DNA of 64,000 bases, taken from the NCBI RefSeq assembly GCF_022179545.1, contig NZ_AP025518.1, positions 5,952,001-6,016,000 of the forward strand. Direction: 5' to 3'. The DNA is from Mycolicibacterium fortuitum subsp. fortuitum. GTDB lineage: Bacteria > Actinomycetota > Actinomycetes > Mycobacteriales > Mycobacteriaceae. Under the pieces are notes generated by a model, which saw nothing but the letters and a program-made list of their open reading frames with translations, was not told the origin of the DNA and made no database searches. Positions 62,206-64,000 of the stretch are shown piece by piece (position 1 is the stretch's first letter; the number at the start of each line of letters is the position of its first letter). Both the position numbers and the translations under genes were made by a program.

Positions 62206-64000
62206 TCACGGCGTGACGATGTCGAAGTTCGGGTCGGGCCGGTCCAGCGCCGCCAGGAGCGCAGGCAGGGCATCGGTGTCACCGGCGACCTCAAGTCCGG
62301 GCGACGTCGCGTCGCCCGCCGCAAAGGCCAGCAGCCGCAACTTGTCGGCCAGCTTCACGGTGGTCTGCGCACTGCCCTCATCGGCAACGGCCTTGCGGTA
62401 CACCAATACTCCGTTGCGGACCGTCACGCGGTAATTGGTGGACGTGTCCAGGAACGTCACGTCGATCGCGAGGTCCAGATCCCAGGCCCGCGGCCCGTTC
62501 AGGCTGATGGCGAGGACGTCGAACATCTGCTCGGGGCTCAGCTGAGCCAGCATCGTCGGCGCGGTGACCTGCCCGGCGGTACCGAACTTGCCCTCGCGCA
62601 GTTCCGTGGCTCCCGACAGGAAGAAGTTGCGCCACGTGGCGTTCTCGGCACCGTAGGCAAGCTGCTCGAAGGTGTCGGCGTAGAGCGCACGAGCCGGCTC
62701 ATCCTCGGCATCGGTGAACATCACGTGATCCAGAAGTGTTGCCGCCCATCGAAAATCGCCCTCGTCGAACGCCTTGCGGGCCAGCTCGACGACCCGGTCC
62801 ACACCGCCCATAGCCTCGACATAACGCGGTCCGAGCGCTTCGGGCGGGTGTGGCCACAGCCGGCCCGGGTTGCCGTCGAACCAGCCCATGTAGCGCTGAT
62901 AAATCGCCTTGACGTTGTGGTTGACCGAGCCGTAGTAGCCGTGCGCATGCCAGGCCTGCTCCAGCGCGGGCGGCAGCTGGAACTGCTCGGCGATCTCCAC
63001 CCCGGTATAGCCCTGGTTGAGCTGACGCAGGGTCTGGTCGTGCAGATAGGCGTACAGATCCCGTTGCAGCGAAAGAAATTCCACGATCCGCTCACGGCCC
63101 CAGGTGGGCCAGTGGTGCGAGGCGAAGACCACGTCGGCGCGGTCGGCGAAGCTGTCGATGGCCTCCGTGAGGTAACCCGCCCAGCCATGTGGATCACGCA
63201 CCAGCGCGCCCCGCAAGGTCAACAGGTTGTGCAGATTGTGGGTGGCGTTCTCGGCCATGCACAGCGCGCGGAACTTGGGGAAGTAGAAGTGCATCTCCGC
63301 GGGCGCCTCGGTTCCGGGCGCCATCTGGAACTCGATCTCGACACCGTCGATGGTGTGGGTCTCACCGGTCCGGCGGATGTCGATGGTCGGCACTATGAGC
63401 GCCACCTCACCGGTGGATGTGTTCTGGCCGAGGCCGCAACCCACCTGCCCCTGCGGCCCGCGATCCAGCCGCGTGCCGTACATGTAGGTGGCGCGGCGGG
63501 TCATCGCGGTGCCGGCGTAGACGTTCTCCAGTACGGCGTGTTCGACGAAGCCCTCGGGTGCCAGCACCGCAACCTTGCCCGCGTCGACGTCGGCCTGCGA
63601 CGTGACGCCGAGGACACCACCGAAGTGGTCGCCGTGGCTGTGGGTGTAGATCACGGCGACCACCGGCCGGTCCCCGCGGTGTTCGCGGTACAACCCGATG
63701 GCTGCAGCGGCCACCTCGGTGGAGATCAACGGATCGATGACGATGACACCGCTGTCACCCTCGATGAAGCTGATGTTCGAGATATCGAGTCCGCGTACCT
63801 GGTAGATGCCAGGGACCACCTCGTAGAGGCCCTGCTTGGCGCACAGTTGCGACTGACGCCACAAGCTCGGGTGTACCGATGTCGGCGCATCCCCGTCCAA
63901 GAACGAGTAGGCGTCGTTGTCCCACACCACAGTTCCGTCGGCGGACTTCACCACGCACGGTTCGAGGGCGGCGATGAAGCCGCGGTCGGTGTCCTCGAAA
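62206..64000 (-). CDS. Alkyl/aryl sulfatase (SdsA-like metallo-beta-lactamase fold), 5' end outside window
   Basis: About 598 C-terminal residues of a sulfatase that hydrolyses alkyl sulfates such as dodecyl sulfate; it corresponds to Rv3762c. The frame stays open to the right edge (EDTDRGFIAALEP), so the start is outside. The zinc-binding motif THSHGDHFGG, the later AENATHNLHN (metal ligands E and H) and VFASHHWPTWG are present. They are followed by an alkylsulfatase dimerisation domain and a C-terminal SCP2-like sterol-carrier domain (about the last 130 residues). It lies on the same strand upstream of the FAD oxidoreductase gene, separated by 89 bases. Confidence 0.93.
   Translation of the reverse strand, partial: FEDTDRGFIAALEPCVVKSADGTVVWDNDAYSFLDGDAPTSVHPSLWRQSQLCAKQGLYEVVPGIYQVRGLDISNISFIEGDSGVIVIDPLISTEVAAAAIGLYREHRGDRPVVAVIYTHSHGDHFGGVLGVTSQADVDAGKVAVLAPEGFVEHAVLENVYAGTAMTRRATYMYGTRLDRGPQGQVGCGLGQNTSTGEVALIVPTIDIRRTGETHTIDGVEIEFQMAPGTEAPAEMHFYFPKFRALCMAENATHNLHNLLTLRGALVRDPHGWAGYLTEAIDSFADRADVVFASHHWPTWGRERIVEFLSLQRDLYAYLHDQTLRQLNQGYTGVEIAEQFQLPPALEQAWHAHGYYGSVNHNVKAIYQRYMGWFDGNPGRLWPHPPEALGPRYVEAMGGVDRVVELARKAFDEGDFRWAATLLDHVMFTDAEDEPARALYADTFEQLAYGAENATWRNFFLSGATELREGKFGTAGQVTAPTMLAQLSPEQMFDVLAISLNGPRAWDLDLAIDVTFLDTSTNYRVTVRNGVLVYRKAVADEGSAQTTVKLADKLRLLAFAAGDATSPGLEVAGDTDALPALLAALDRPDPNFDIVTP

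Overview
The window is a high-GC, gene-dense, IS-free chromosomal segment from a fast-growing-type mycobacterium (Mycolicibacterium or Mycobacterium). The assignment rests on gene content and order. The left end follows the M. tuberculosis order Rv3715c-Rv3723: recR, ybaB, amidase, SRPBCC protein, FAD oxidase, cyclopropane-synthase-like methyltransferase, dnaX, aspartate aminotransferase, SRP RNA, tRNA-Ser and lucA. A middle island carries the Rv3730c/ligC repair pair. The right part follows Rv3752c-Rv3762c: tadA, tyrA, a proXVWZ osmoprotectant transporter, a LapA-type protein, fadE36 and an alkylsulfatase. Between these conserved blocks lie accessory genes that are not in the M. tuberculosis order.

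Layout. 1-9.4 kb: core replication and repair (recR, ybaB, dnaX), a wall amidase, a lipid-modification pair, aspartate aminotransferase, ffs, tRNA-Ser(GGA) and lucA. 9.4-17.1 kb: secreted PDZ protease, a PucR regulator with a DadA-like oxidase, a Gre-fold factor behind an attenuator-like pair of hairpins, two TetR regulators, and an SDR plus aldo-keto reductase pair with palindromic operators. 17.1-20.4 kb: Prim-PolC and LigC1 in one operon, divergent from a second LigC. 20.4-31.8 kb: a hypothetical protein, a 13E12-family HNH protein, a giant LuxR-type ATPase regulator, a carboxylesterase, a small DUF6582-like protein, gluQ, an amino-acid ABC importer with fused binding protein and permease, and an aldehyde dehydrogenase. 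31.9-41 kb: CoA transferase, MFS, tgt, two LpqH-type lipoproteins around a haloalkane dehalogenase, a PE-PPE-domain hydrolase and a lipoprotein PBP. 41-48.6 kb: B12-dependent diol dehydratase with reactivase, a wax ester synthase/DGAT and a haem peroxidase. 48.6-57.9 kb: tRNA-Ser(CGA), tadA, tyrA, the proXVWZ operon ending in a glycolipid-binding-domain gene, and a kinase, phosphatase and SDR group. 57.9-62.2 kb: a probable aminophosphonate catabolic island (GntR, MFS, phosphonatase-like HAD, FAD oxidoreductase). The window ends inside an alkylsulfatase gene.

Most interesting is the aminophosphonate island. A near-identical palindrome, AACTTGT-N4-ACAA(G/C)TTG, precedes both the GntR gene (57905-57924) and the FAD oxidoreductase gene (62142-62161), which defines a candidate regulon. 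Other points of interest are a Tgt with non-canonical specificity residues about 6 kb from gluQ, mutually exclusive hairpins in front of the Gre-like gene, an orphan fused large/medium diol dehydratase without a microcompartment, a peroxidase with Arg at the expected distal-His position, and the clustered Prim-PolC/LigC1/LigC2 genes. No CRISPR array, IS element, prophage or long non-coding gap was seen; no gene-free stretch exceeds 300 bases.
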